The notes under the pieces were generated by a model. That model was not told where the DNA came from and did no database searches. It worked only from the letters and a program-made list of their open reading frames with translations. Shown here one piece after another: positions 16,433 through 27,964 of a stretch of DNA of 64,000 nt. Positions within the stretch are counted from its first letter, which is position 1. Each line of letters begins with the position of its first letter. The stretch spans positions 286,829 to 350,828 of the forward strand of contig NZ_RSEL01000013.1 of assembly GCF_003958625.1 (NCBI RefSeq), given 5' to 3'. A program made the translations under genes and the position numbers. Origin of the DNA: Tsuneonella rigui. GTDB taxonomy: Bacteria > Pseudomonadota > Alphaproteobacteria > Sphingomonadales > Sphingomonadaceae.

Positions 16433-17831
16433 TCAATCCCGGCCAAGCTCGGTGCTTCTAGCGCGCTCACGCAGGACGTTGCGGTCGATCTTGCCCATGG
16501 CGTTGCGCGGCAGCTCGTCCAGCAGCACCCAACTGATCTTTTCAGCGACGAGCAGCGGCACCTTCATCGCATCGGTGAACGCCGCTTCGCTGAACGCGCC
16601 GCCCGCGACGACCGCGATCCAGCAGCGCTCCCACCCGTCCTCGTCCTGCACCGAGAATGCCGCGGCTTCGACCACGCCCGGGGCCCGCTCCGCGGCCGCT
16701 TCGACCCACGCCGGCAGGACCTTCTGCCCGCGCAGGTTCAAGAGGTCGTCGGCCCGGCCTTCGAGAGTGAGGAGGCCATCCGGGTCGAGCCGGCCGATGT
16801 CTCCCGAAATGAACCAGCCATCCTGGAATGCCTCCGACTTCCCGCGCAGGTATCCCTTGGCCACCCGGTCGCTACGGATTCGCACGTGGCCCAGCTCTCC
16901 CGAGGCCACGGGAACGCCATGCTCGTCGACGATTTGTACGGTCACGCCGGGTAAGACATACCCCGCCGCGGCGGACGATCGCTCGATCAGCGCCGGCGAG
17001 GCAATCGCCACCGCCCCGCATTCCGAGGCCCCGTACACGCTGCGAAAATCGTGCGTGAGCACGGCTTGAGTTCGGGCGAGCAGCTTGCGGGGAACCGGCC
17101 CGCCGCCGGTCACGGCCCGCAGGGGCTGCGGCGGATGATCGTCTGCCAGTCCCCTCGATGAACTGCCCAAGCTGGCCCGGCGTCATCGCGATCAGCCCGG
17201 GCTTCATCGCCAACACCTGATCGGCATGGTGCAGCGGGTCAGCGACCATCATGACGGCATTGCCAATCGCCCAGCACCCGAGAGTGAGGACAAAGCCCAG
17301 GATTGTGTGTGTCCCCGTCGCCATGAACCAGGGGCCCGGCGGCGTGCCGTATGCAATGGGGACGTTGCGGATGCTGGCCTCGATCATTTGCCAGCTCAAT
17401 GCGATGCGCTTCTCCTCGCCGGTCGTGCCCGATGACAGGAGAATTCGGCCGAGCTCATCCGGCGGGATGGCCCGTGAAGTCAACTCCGGTACGGGGCCCG
17501 AGAGCATGGCGGCGACCTGCTGCTGGTCGACCAGGACCGCGGGATTCTCCTCAGCCCGTTGCGACACACGCAGCGGGCATTCGCGATCGACCCCCGGCGA
17601 TGACGGAAACCCGAGCCGGGCGAGGGCGAGCATCACCACCCAGTTGAGGTAGAAATCCTCGATCGCCACCGAGACGGGGCGATCGGGCCCGCCATCGAGC
17701 GATTGCAGGAAGCCCGCGGTGCGGGTCACATCGGCATCGAGCCTGGCAAAGCTGATCGGACCCGATGGAAGGACGATCGCCGGGGCATCCGGCCGCAGGT
17801 GCGCGTGGTGGCGGACGTAGACGTCGAACAT
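16433..17831 (-). pseudogene. AMP-dependent acyl-CoA synthetase/ligase, interrupted by a frameshift
   Basis: The N-terminal half starts at ATG 17831 and carries the AMP-binding loop ILLSSGTTGEEKRIAL. The C-terminal half, in another frame to 16433, carries YGASECG, FISGDIGRLDPDG and the catalytic-lysine motif PRNAMGKIDRN. The two halves join at 17151-17154, a run of four C (four G on the coding strand). Removing one base gives a continuous 465-residue adenylate-forming enzyme reading FIEGLADDHPP across the join. Everything else is intact, so this is either a recent frameshift or a sequencing error in a short homopolymer. It lies downstream of acsA on the same strand. The acid it activates is unknown. 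Confidence 0.8.
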
Positions 17832-17901
17832 CGCTTCCCCCTTGCGAGGTATTCTCTGCCCAATCTCCGTGCGCGTAAATGCGCCCGCGCGCGCTGCGTG
17901 A

Positions 17902-19854
<1,953 letters not shown>

Positions 19855-19888
19855 GTGGCTCTCCCAGGCTTTGGGTCAGCCTAGCGGC

Positions 19889-21412
19889 TCAGCCAGCGAG
19901 TGTGAACGCGTTGCGTTCTCCGTCATTCGAAAGCGCCACTTGGCGGCCGAGCGGATCGTCTGCTTCCATCGCCGCGAGCGTAGCCGGATCGTCGCTCCGG
20001 GCGATGAACCGGCGGCCGTCGGACAGGCGGCCGATGGCGACCGCATAGGTCGGGCCCCCGCGGCCGTGGACGACGGTGTAAGTTTCGATCGTGCCGCTGC
20101 CTTCAACGAGGTCAGCGAGTTCGGGCGGGGCGGGGCGGTGCTGGACGGCCTCGCTCCAGCCGGCGAATTGCGCGGGTGCGGTCGAAAGGACCAGCGCGGC
20201 GTACTTGCTCTGGAAGCCGCCATTCGCGCCGACGAGGCCGAAGGCGCCGGGCCGTTCGCGCAGGCGTTCGACGGTGCTGGCGATGGCGTGGCTGGAATAG
20301 CCGTTGCCCGCACCGCCGAAGTAGGGAAGCCCTCCGGTCACGGTCAGCCCGCGCGGGTCGTCCTGGCTGAGGCCGAGGTGGTCGATGGCGGTCGAGTACA
20401 CCGCGATCGGGAAGCACGAGTAGAAGTCGAGCACCTCGACCTCGCCGATACTCTTGCCCGCCGCGCCCAGCGCCGCGCCCAGCGCCGCGTCGAGTGCGGC
20501 TTCGGCGGCGGGGTATGCGCCCAGGTCGGCGCGTTCAAGGATGTCGGGCTCGGCGGACGCCGATGCGCCGTGGATGTAGACCCAGCGGTCCTCCGGGATA
20601 CCGGCCTCGCGCGCCGCGGCGGCGGACATTACCAGCATCGCGGCGCCCATGTTGACCTGATCGCGGGCGACCACCTTCAGCGGGAAGGGGTCGGCGATCA
20701 TCCGGTTTTTCGGCGTGATCGTGGCGATGGCTCCGGCCGAGAGCGGCTCGCCCGCCGCGCTGGAGTAGGGGTTCTGCGCCGCCACCGCGCTGAACGGGGC
20801 GAACAGCTCGCCCATCGCCGCGCGGTAGTCCTCGCGGCTCATGCCGAGGCGCGCGCGGCGGGCGTTCTCCAGCAACGCGTAGGCGATCGGCGCGCTGACG
20901 ATGCCGTGGACGATGCCCTGCTTGGTGAGCATTCGTGCCGAGCCGCGATCCTCGATCTCGCCCTCGTCGTGCTCGGCCCAGTCGCGGGCCTCTCCCTGCG
21001 ATGACAGGTGGCGGGCGTTCGAGATCGCTTCCGCACCGAACACCATGCCTGCCGCGATCTCGCCGCGCGCCACCCGCTCGGCCATTTCCACCAGCGCGGT
21101 AACCGGCGACTGGCCGCCGACCGCTTCGAGGATCGCCTGCTTGGGCTTCAGGCCCGCTCGCCGCGCGACTGCGAGCGGAAACTTGTCCGGCTTGCCGAAC
21201 GGGGAGGGCGCCGCGCCGGAATCCTCGAACGTGCGGATTGCGGAGACCACCTCGATCGAAGGCTTCAGGTCGCGTGCCGCGCCGGCATCCGCGATCGCCC
21301 GCTCGGCCGCCCAGGCCGCGAGATCGGCAGCAGAGCGGCCCTGCCACTCCGCCTCGCCGATCCGCTCGACGACCTGGCCGACGCCGACAATGACCGGCGT
21401 TGACGGGTTCAT
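19889..21412 (-). CDS. thiolase-fold protein, acetyl-CoA acetyltransferase-like
   Basis: A 507-residue thiolase-superfamily protein. The N-terminal PVIVGVGQVVER and the C-terminal GGLPYFGGAGNGYSSHAIAS match the SCP2/thiolase-like group. At the place of the nucleophilic cysteine loop the sequence reads EAVGGQSPVTALVEMAERVA with no Cys, so ordinary thiolysis is doubtful; a cysteine in DFYSCFPIAVYS replaces the usual HEAFA-type loop. The final 100 residues form an extra domain typical of this subfamily. The start overlaps the upstream fadB-like stop by one base, so it may act with that protein in beta-oxidation, possibly as a retro-aldolase-like partner. Confidence 0.8.
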   Translation of the reverse strand: MNPSTPVIVGVGQVVERIGEAEWQGRSAADLAAWAAERAIADAGAARDLKPSIEVVSAIRTFEDSGAAPSPFGKPDKFPLAVARRAGLKPKQAILEAVGGQSPVTALVEMAERVARGEIAAGMVFGAEAISNARHLSSQGEARDWAEHDEGEIEDRGSARMLTKQGIVHGIVSAPIAYALLENARRARLGMSREDYRAAMGELFAPFSAVAAQNPYSSAAGEPLSAGAIATITPKNRMIADPFPLKVVARDQVNMGAAMLVMSAAAAREAGIPEDRWVYIHGASASAEPDILERADLGAYPAAEAALDAALGAALGAAGKSIGEVEVLDFYSCFPIAVYSTAIDHLGLSQDDPRGLTVTGGLPYFGGAGNGYSSHAIASTVERLRERPGAFGLVGANGGFQSKYAALVLSTAPAQFAGWSEAVQHRPAPPELADLVEGSGTIETYTVVHGRGGPTYAVAIGRLSDGRRFIARSDDPATLAAMEADDPLGRQVALSNDGERNAFTLAG

Positions 21413-23451
21413 CAGCGGTTGAACTTCTCGCCCGCGTCGGCCTTGCGGCGCAGCAAGTCGCTCACCGGAAGGTCATGCTTTTCAAGGCCTTCGACCACGG
21501 TCTTGAGACCGATCGTGTCGGCCCAGAACATCGGCCCGCCGGTGTAGAGCGGCCAGCCGTAGCCGTTGATCCACACCACATCGATGTCGCTCGCGCGCTG
21601 GGCCATCTTCTCGTCGAGGATTTTCGCGCCCTCGTTGACCATCGGATAGAGCAGCCGCTCGCGAATCTCGTCCTTCGAGATTTCGCGTTGCGGCTTGCCT
21701 TCCTTGGCGGCGAAATCGGCGATGATCTGCTTGGTCTCGTCCGACGGGGTTCGGTTGCGCGCCTCGTCGTAGTCGTAATAGCCCTTGCCGGCCTTCTGGC
21801 CGAAGCGGCCCCTGGCACACAGCGCGTCGCGGATCGTCTCGATCCGGCTCGGATCGCGATGCCAGCCGATGTCGGTGCCGGCGAGGTCGCCCATCTGGAA
21901 CGGGCCCATCGGGAAACCGAATTCGAGCAGGACATCGTCGATGTCCCAATAGTTCGCGCCTTCCATGATCAGCGCATTGGCCTGCTGCTGGCGAGGGCTG
22001 AGCATACGGTTGCCGATAAAGCCCGGACACACGCCCGAAACAGCGGCAACCTTGCCGATGGTCTTGGCGAGCTTCATGCAGGTTGCCAGCACATCGTCGC
22101 GCGTTTCCTTCCCGCGCACGATCTCAAGCAATTTCATCACGTTGGCGGGTGAAAAGAAGTGTAGTCCGAGGACGTAACCGGGCCGCTTGGTCGCGGTCGC
22201 GATCTCGTCGATGTTGAGATAGCTGGTGTTCGATGCCAGGATTGCGCCCTGCTTCACCACTTCATCGAGCTTGGCGAAGACCTGCTTCTTGACGTCCATG
22301 TTCTCGTACACCGCCTCGATCACGAGGTCGCAGTCCGCGAGTTCATCGTAGTTCAGCGTCGGCGAAAGCAGGCCCATCGCCTTCTCGACCGCCTCGTCGG
22401 TCATGCGGCCGCGCTTGGCGGTGTTCTCGTAATTGCGGCGCATAGTCTTGGTGCCGCGGTCGAGCGCGTCCTGCTGCATCTCCAGGATCGTCACCGCGAT
22501 TCCGGCGCTCAGGAAATTCATCGCGATGCCGCCGCCCATCGTGCCCGCACCGATGATGCCGACCTTGTTAATCGGAATCAGCGGGGTGTCGGCGGGCACG
22601 TCGTCGATCTTGTTCGCGGCGCGCTCGGCGAAGAAGTAGTGGCGCATCGCTGCCGACTGGGTGCCGGTCATGAGCTTCATGAACAGCTCGCGCTCCTTCT
22701 TCACGCCCTCGGCGTAAGGGAGCTCGCCAGCCGCCTTGACCGCCTCGATCGCGGCGTTGGGCGCGTCGAAGCCGCGAATCTTGCGCGCCTGGCTGCGGCG
22801 GAAGTCGTCGAAGATCGCCGGATTGCGCACCCCATCCTCGTTCTTCGTGCCTTCCGAAGCGCGCGGTACCGGCTGGTCGATCTTGCTCCGCGCGAAAGCG
22901 ACCGCATCGGCTTCGAGGTTGTCTTCGCTGACGATCGCATCGACGAGGCCGATGCTTTCCGCCTTCTTCGCCGAGATCGGGTCGCCGCCGACAACCAGCG
23001 GCAGTGCCGCTTCGGCGCCGACCAGCCGCGGCATGCGTTGCGTACCAGCGGCTCCAGGAATGAGGCCGAGCTTGACCTCGGGCAGTCCGAGCTTCGCGCT
23101 CGGCACCGCCACCCGGTAGTGGCAGGCCAGCGCGACCTCGCATCCGCCGCCGAGCGCGGTGCCGTGGATTGCGGCGACCACCGGCTTGTCGCTCGCTTCC
23201 ATCGCGTCGAGCGTTTCGGGCAAGCTGGGACCTTGCGGGGGCTTGCCGAACTCGGTGATGTCCGCGCCGGCGAAGAACGTGCGCCCGTCGCAGCGGATGA
23301 CGATCGCCTTCACCGCGTCGTCGGCCAGCCCAGCGGCGATCTCGCGCTGGAGGCCGGCGCGCACCGCCTGGCCGAGCGCGTTGACCGGCGGGTTGTTCGA
23401 AACGACGACAAGCACTTCGCCGTCGCGGTGGGACGAAATCGGATCGGTCAT
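21412..23451 (-). CDS. 3-hydroxyacyl-CoA dehydrogenase / enoyl-CoA hydratase (FadB/FadJ-like)
   Basis: A two-function beta-oxidation enzyme of 679 residues. Residues 1-190 form the crotonase domain with both catalytic glutamates, in [14 protein letters not shown] and [17 protein letters not shown]. From about 295 there is the NAD-binding motif [16 protein letters not shown], then [19 protein letters not shown] with the catalytic His, and two C-terminal dehydrogenase domains ([30 protein letters not shown]). AGGAG precedes the ATG. It is coupled to the thiolase-like gene downstream, and a serine hydrolase gene lies 10 bases upstream, so it is the core of a beta-oxidation operon. Confidence 0.95.
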   Translation of the reverse strand: MTDPISSHRDGEVLVVVSNNPPVNALGQAVRAGLQREIAAGLADDAVKAIVIRCDGRTFFAGADITEFGKPPQGPSLPETLDAMEASDKPVVAAIHGTALGGGCEVALACHYRVAVPSAKLGLPEVKLGLIPGAAGTQRMPRLVGAEAALPLVVGGDPISAKKAESIGLVDAIVSEDNLEADAVAFARSKIDQPVPRASEGTKNEDGVRNPAIFDDFRRSQARKIRGFDAPNAAIEAVKAAGELPYAEGVKKERELFMKLMTGTQSAAMRHYFFAERAANKIDDVPADTPLIPINKVGIIGAGTMGGGIAMNFLSAGIAVTILEMQQDALDRGTKTMRRNYENTAKRGRMTDEAVEKAMGLLSPTLNYDELADCDLVIEAVYENMDVKKQVFAKLDEVVKQGAILASNTSYLNIDEIATATKRPGYVLGLHFFSPANVMKLLEIVRGKETRDDVLATCMKLAKTIGKVAAVSGVCPGFIGNRMLSPRQQQANALIMEGANYWDIDDVLLEFGFPMGPFQMGDLAGTDIGWHRDPSRIETIRDALCARGRFGQKAGKGYYDYDEARNRTPSDETKQIIADFAAKEGKPQREISKDEIRERLLYPMVNEGAKILDEKMAQRASDIDVVWINGYGWPLYTGGPMFWADTIGLKTVVEGLEKHDLPVSDLLRRKADAGEKFNR

Positions 23452-23461
23452 TGGTGGCTCC

Positions 23462-24700
23462 TCAGGCGCGGCTGTCGGCGAGCGCCGAATAGATCAGGGT
23501 CTTCAATTGGCGGCGGATGGGATAGGCGCTCGACGGATAGACCTGCGTCATGAACACCATCGTGATGCCTTCGAGCGGATCGACGAAGAACGCGGTCGAG
23601 TAGGCGCCGCCCCAGTAGAATTCGCCCTTGCTCGCCGGCATCAGCGTCTTGGCCGGGTCGATGATGCAGGCGAAGCCGAGGCCGAAGCCGACGCCCGCGT
23701 TCTGGCTTTCCGAGAACAATGACTGGCTGAGCTGGGTCAGGTCCTGGTTGCCCGGCAGGTGGTTGGCAGTCATCAGGTCGAGCGTCTTGGGGCTGACGAT
23801 GCGCACCCCGTCCAATTCGCCGCGGCCGACCAGCATGGCGGTGAACTTCTCGTAGTCGCCGATCGTGCCGACCAGGCCGCCGCCGCCGCTGTCGAACTTG
23901 CCCGGGCGGTGGAGGTTGCTGGTCTTGCCGGCGTCAATCATCTTCGCCGGCTTGCCGGGGATGTACTGGTAGGCGTCGACCAGCCGGTCCTGCTGGCCCT
24001 CGGCGACCCCGAAACGGGTGTCGGTCATGCCGAGGGGCTGGAAGATGTGCTGCTCGAAATAGTCGCCCAGCCGCATCCCGCTAATCCGCTCCACGGCCAC
24101 GCCCAGCACGTCGGTCGAGACCGAGTAGTTCCACCGTTCGCCCGGATTGAACTCGAGCGGCAATTTGGCGAGGCGCGCGATGTACTCGTCGCTTTCGAGG
24201 TGCGCGCGGGCCATGTCGAGGTTGCTCTCGCGGTAGGCCGCATCGACATTGCTGCGCTGCTGCAAACCGTAACTGAGGCCCGACATGTGCGTCAGCAGGT
24301 CGACGAAGCGCATCGGCCCCGCCGGCTTTCCGGGATAGAACGGCACCTGCGGGCTGCCGCCGCCGGCGAAGATCTGCAGGTTGGCGAACTCGGGGAAGAC
24401 CTTGGTCACCGGCTCTTCCAGCGCGACCTTGCACTGTTCGACCAGCTGCATGAACGCGATCGAGGTGATCGGCTTGGTCATGCTGGCGATGCGGAACAGG
24501 GCATCTTCGCGCAAAGGTTCGCGCCCTTCGCCCATCGTGCCCATCTGCGTGCGGTAAACGGGCTGCCCATCGCGCGCGACGACCAGCTGCATCATCGGCA
24601 GGCGGCCGCTGTCGAGGTAGGCGGTCTTGAGGAACGGGGCGATCCGGTCGAGGCGTTCCTGGTCGAAACCGAGGGCCGCCGAGGCAGTCGTGTCCAGCAT
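23462..24700 (-). CDS. serine hydrolase, beta-lactamase/esterase EstB family
   Basis: A 412-residue class C beta-lactamase-like hydrolase. The nucleophile motif SMTK is in [16 protein letters not shown] (near residue 87) and the general-base tyrosine motif is in [11 protein letters not shown]. No signal peptide is visible, so it is probably cytosolic, which fits an esterase more than a lactamase. The ATG at 24700 follows GGGAG; the 15 residues upstream in frame have no family character. It is the first gene of the minus-strand beta-oxidation operon and may cleave the ester whose acid the neighbours degrade. It is divergent from an acyl-CoA synthetase gene. Confidence 0.87.
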   Translation of the reverse strand: MLDTTASAALGFDQERLDRIAPFLKTAYLDSGRLPMMQLVVARDGQPVYRTQMGTMGEGREPLREDALFRIASMTKPITSIAFMQLVEQCKVALEEPVTKVFPEFANLQIFAGGGSPQVPFYPGKPAGPMRFVDLLTHMSGLSYGLQQRSNVDAAYRESNLDMARAHLESDEYIARLAKLPLEFNPGERWNYSVSTDVLGVAVERISGMRLGDYFEQHIFQPLGMTDTRFGVAEGQQDRLVDAYQYIPGKPAKMIDAGKTSNLHRPGKFDSGGGGLVGTIGDYEKFTAMLVGRGELDGVRIVSPKTLDLMTANHLPGNQDLTQLSQSLFSESQNAGVGFGLGFACIIDPAKTLMPASKGEFYWGGAYSTAFFVDPLEGITMVFMTQVYPSSAYPIRRQLKTLIYSALADSRA

Positions 24701-24874
24701 GATTCTCTCCCGCGAGGCGCATGGAGCGCGTCTTGCCCAAGCCATACCCAGCTTTCGGGCGAGGGCAAATACTCTCCGCCGCCGCCCGCCATACCTGCAT
24801 TAGGAAAGCACGCTTGCGAAGGGCGCGCGATTGGCCATACACTCGCGCTCAAAGAGAACACGTAAGGGATCGAG

Positions 24875-26638
24875 ATGCCTGAAACCAACCTGGCCGAGGT
24901 GCTCGGCTGGACTCCGCCCGCCGGCTGGCCCGCTGCGACTCGCGACGAGATCAAGGCCCGTCTGACCGCGCCCGGCGAACGCTTCGAGATGGAGACGGTC
25001 GACATCCGTGGGATACCGACACGGACGTGGAAGAACGCGCCTGAAAACTTGCGTGCGCTGATGGCTTTGGCTCGCACGTACGGCGACCGCGAATTCGTCA
25101 TATACGAGGATGAGCGCATCACGTTTTCCGCCTTCCACCGCGCGGTCGCCAAGCTGGCGCAGGTGCTGCAGGCGCACGGCGTGAAGAAGGGCGACCGCGT
25201 CGCGCTCGCGATGCGAAACCTGCCCGAATGGCCGGTCGCATTCTTCGCGTGCGTGACGATCGGCGCGATCTGCGTGCCGCTCAATGCGTGGTGGACTGGG
25301 GGCGAGATGGCCTACGGGCTCGCGGATTCGGGCACTACGGTGCTGATCGCCGACGCCGAGCGGTGGGACCGGATTTCTCCGCACACCGCCGACATTCCGT
25401 CGCTGCAGCACGTGTTCGTCGCCCGCTGCATGGGCGATCTCGCGCCCCCGGCAGCGCGGCTGGAGGAGCTCGTCGGAACATCGGCGACGTGGAAGGACTT
25501 GCCCGACGCCGACATCCCGGCGGTCGATATCGCCTCCGACGACGATGCAACGATCTTCTACACCAGTGGCACCACCGGCAAACCTAAGGGCGCGCTCGGC
25601 ACGCACCGCAACCTGGTGACCAACATATTCTCGAGCGGGTACGGTGCGGCCGTCGCGGTCCTCCGGCGGGGCGACGAAATCCCCGAGCCGCAGCCGCGCA
25701 CGATGCTGACGGTGATCCCACTGTTCCACGTCACTGCGTGCTCGGCCGGGCTGATGGGCCTCGTCGCGAGCGGCTCGAAGACGATCTTCATGCGCCGGTG
25801 GGAAGCCGAGGAGGCAATGCAGATCATCGAGCGCGAGAAGGTCAACGCGACCGGCGGCGTGCCGACGATCGCCTGGCAGCTGCTCGAGCATCCCAATCGC
25901 CACAAGTATGACCTCTCCAGCCTCGAGGCGATCGCCTACGGCGGCGCGCCCTCGGCGCCCGAGCTGGTGCGCAAGATCCGCGACGAGTTCGGCGCCCTGC
26001 CTGGCAACGGCTGGGGGATGACCGAGACGATGGCGACGGTCACCGGCATCTCGAGCGAGGACTACCTCAATCGCCCCACGAGTTGCGGCCCGCCCGTCGC
26101 GGTGGCCGACCTCAAGATCATGGACGAGGAGGGCACGCGCGAGCTGCCCGTCGGCGAGGTGGGCGAGCTCTATGCGCGCGGGCCGATGGTGGTGAAGGGC
26201 TACTGGAACAAGCCCGAGGCGACCGCGGAGACCTTCATCGACGGGTGGGTGCGCACCGGCGACCTCGCGCGGCTCGACGAGGAAGGCTACTGCTACATCG
26301 TCGACCGCGCCAAGGACATGATCCTGCGCGGCGGGGAGAACATCTACTCCTCGGAGGTCGAGAACGTGCTCTACGATCACCCCGCGGTAACCGACGCTGC
26401 GCTGGTCGGCATCCCGCACCCCCAGCTGGGCGAGGAACCGGCTGCAGTCGTCCACCTCGCGCCGGGCACTTCGGCCACCGAGGCTGAGCTCAAGGCCTGG
26501 GTGGCCGAGCGGCTCGCCAAGTTCAAGGTGCCGGTGCGGATCCTGTTCTCCGAGGAGACACTGCCACGCAACGCGAACGGCAAGATCCTGAAGAAAGACC
26601 TGAAATCGCTCTTCGAAAAGGAGCCGGAAGGGCTATAG
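24875..26638 (+). CDS. acyl-CoA synthetase (class I AMP-forming)
   Basis: This 587-residue enzyme activates a carboxylic acid to its CoA thioester through an acyl-AMP. The ATP loop IFYTSGTTGKPKGAL, the A5-like motif NGWGMTETMATVTG, A8 WVRTGDLARLDEEGYCYIVDR and the catalytic lysine in LPRNANGKILKKDLK are all present. It looks like a medium/long-chain or aromatic-acid ligase; the substrate is unknown. AAGGGA lies upstream of the ATG. The tandem TetR gene starts 7 bases after the stop, so the two are surely cotranscribed and the regulator probably responds to a CoA ester made by this enzyme. Confidence 0.92.
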   Translation: MPETNLAEVLGWTPPAGWPAATRDEIKARLTAPGERFEMETVDIRGIPTRTWKNAPENLRALMALARTYGDREFVIYEDERITFSAFHRAVAKLAQVLQAHGVKKGDRVALAMRNLPEWPVAFFACVTIGAICVPLNAWWTGGEMAYGLADSGTTVLIADAERWDRISPHTADIPSLQHVFVARCMGDLAPPAARLEELVGTSATWKDLPDADIPAVDIASDDDATIFYTSGTTGKPKGALGTHRNLVTNIFSSGYGAAVAVLRRGDEIPEPQPRTMLTVIPLFHVTACSAGLMGLVASGSKTIFMRRWEAEEAMQIIEREKVNATGGVPTIAWQLLEHPNRHKYDLSSLEAIAYGGAPSAPELVRKIRDEFGALPGNGWGMTETMATVTGISSEDYLNRPTSCGPPVAVADLKIMDEEGTRELPVGEVGELYARGPMVVKGYWNKPEATAETFIDGWVRTGDLARLDEEGYCYIVDRAKDMILRGGENIYSSEVENVLYDHPAVTDAALVGIPHPQLGEEPAAVVHLAPGTSATEAELKAWVAERLAKFKVPVRILFSEETLPRNANGKILKKDLKSLFEKEPEGL

Positions 26639-26645
26639 CGATCTA

Positions 26646-27887
26646 ATGGGCGAGGGGACCCAACCCAAGGCAAGCGAGACCGAGCGCTTCGAGCGGCGGC
26701 GGCAGGATGTCATCCACGCCGCCTCGGCGCTGATCAACGAGCTCGGGGTCAAGGGCACCACCTTTGCCGAGCTCGCCCGGTCGGTCGGCCTCAACGCCAC
26801 CAGCATCACCTACTACTTCGACCGCAAGGATAAGCTGGTCGTCGCGGTTTACGAAGCGACGCTCGACTGGCTTGAGGAAGCCGCGCGCGAAGCCGCGGGC
26901 AAGGCCACACCGGCGGAGCGCCTCCAGGCCTTCATCGCCGCCCAGGTCGCTCTGCGGCGGCGCATCCGCGACGGCGAGAGCGGGCTTATCACCGCGCTCA
27001 GCGAAATCCGCACGCTCGACGAGGCGCTGCAGGCCCCGCTGCTCGCGCAGTATGCGCGGGTGGTCGATCACGTGCGCTCTTTCTTTGGCGAGGGGCGCGA
27101 CGGGCTGAAGCGCTCGCTCGACACCGCGCGCGCGCACGTGCTGCTGGAGGCGATGTTCTGGTGGCCGGTGTGGTCGCTGCGTTATTCCACGCGTGATTTC
27201 GACCGCCTCGAAGCGCGGATGGTCGACATCTTTTCGCGCGGATTGGCGGGGCAGGGGTGCGGCTGGCAGCCGCACGCGCTCGCCAACAACGACTGGCGGA
27301 GCGAGGACGAAGGGACAGACGCCTTCCTGCGGTCGGCCACGGTGATGATCAACCAGCGCGGCTATCGCGGCGCCTCGGTCAATCGCATCGCTGCCGCGCT
27401 CAACGTCACCAAGGGCAGCTTCTACCACCATCATAGCGCCAAGGACGATCTGGTCTTCGACTGCTTCGAGCGCAGTTACGACCGGCTGTCGGCGGTGCAG
27501 CTCGCGGCCAGCGAGATCGAGGGCGACTGGTGGACGCGCATCGCGAGCGCGCTCGCCGAGCTGATCGACCTGCAATTCCGCGACCCGATGCCGCTCTTGC
27601 GCACGACCGCGCTACAGGCGCTTCCCGCAGGCGAGCGCGGCAGCGTGGTGGTGCGATCGAACCGCCTCGCCAACCGCTTCGCCGGGATGCTCTCGGACGG
27701 CATTGCCGACGGCTCGGTCCGCGCGGTCGACCCTCTGGTGGCGAGCCAGCTGATCATGCCCGCGCTCAACGCCGCCTACGAAGCGCGCGGCTGGGCGGCG
27801 CGCCAGCCCGACCCCGCGCTGGCGGTCAAGCTTTACGCCTGGACGCTGTGCGCGGGCGTGTTCAGCGATCCGCCCGAAGTCGGCTGA
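26646..27887 (+). CDS. tandem (double) TetR-family transcriptional regulator
   Basis: The 413-residue protein is two TetR units in one chain. The first helix-turn-helix spans roughly residues 15-65 (TTFAELARSVGLNATSITYY) and is followed by a ligand-binding helical domain. The second HTH begins near 225 (ASVNRIAAALNVTKGSFYHH) with its own C-terminal domain. Ordinary TetR proteins are about 200 residues and dimerise, so this covalent dimer may bind an asymmetric operator. It lies in an operon with an acyl-CoA synthetase and converges on a TonB receptor. Likely targets are the surrounding catabolic genes. The ligand is unknown. Confidence 0.88.
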   Translation: MGEGTQPKASETERFERRRQDVIHAASALINELGVKGTTFAELARSVGLNATSITYYFDRKDKLVVAVYEATLDWLEEAAREAAGKATPAERLQAFIAAQVALRRRIRDGESGLITALSEIRTLDEALQAPLLAQYARVVDHVRSFFGEGRDGLKRSLDTARAHVLLEAMFWWPVWSLRYSTRDFDRLEARMVDIFSRGLAGQGCGWQPHALANNDWRSEDEGTDAFLRSATVMINQRGYRGASVNRIAAALNVTKGSFYHHHSAKDDLVFDCFERSYDRLSAVQLAASEIEGDWWTRIASALAELIDLQFRDPMPLLRTTALQALPAGERGSVVVRSNRLANRFAGMLSDGIADGSVRAVDPLVASQLIMPALNAAYEARGWAARQPDPALAVKLYAWTLCAGVFSDPPEVG

Positions 27888-27910
27888 CTCTCACCCAGCC
27901 CGGATAAGTG

Positions 27911-27944
27911 AAGGGCCGGACACCTCCACGGTGCCCGGCCCTTT
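27911..27944. terminator. bidirectional terminator between tandem tetR and the TonB receptor gene
   Basis: AAGGGCCGGACACC and GGTGCCCGGCCCTTT form a stem of about 13 pairs with one mismatch around loop TCCAC. It follows the TetR stop by 23 bases and the convergent receptor stop by about 20. On the plus strand it is followed by TTTCTCCC, a weak T-run. The position and symmetry suit a shared terminator. Confidence 0.75.
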
Positions 27945-27964
27945 CTCCCTCCGTGACCCTGCGA

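Noticed and set aside
17832..17901. Promoter for the frameshifted ligase in the gap after acsA
   Set aside because: No convincing -35/-10 pair could be found; read-through from acsA is more likely.
24800..26455. Minus-strand open frame of 551 codons opposite the acyl-CoA synthetase
   Set aside because: The plus strand carries all AMP-ligase motifs; the antisense frame is Arg/His-rich and shows none.
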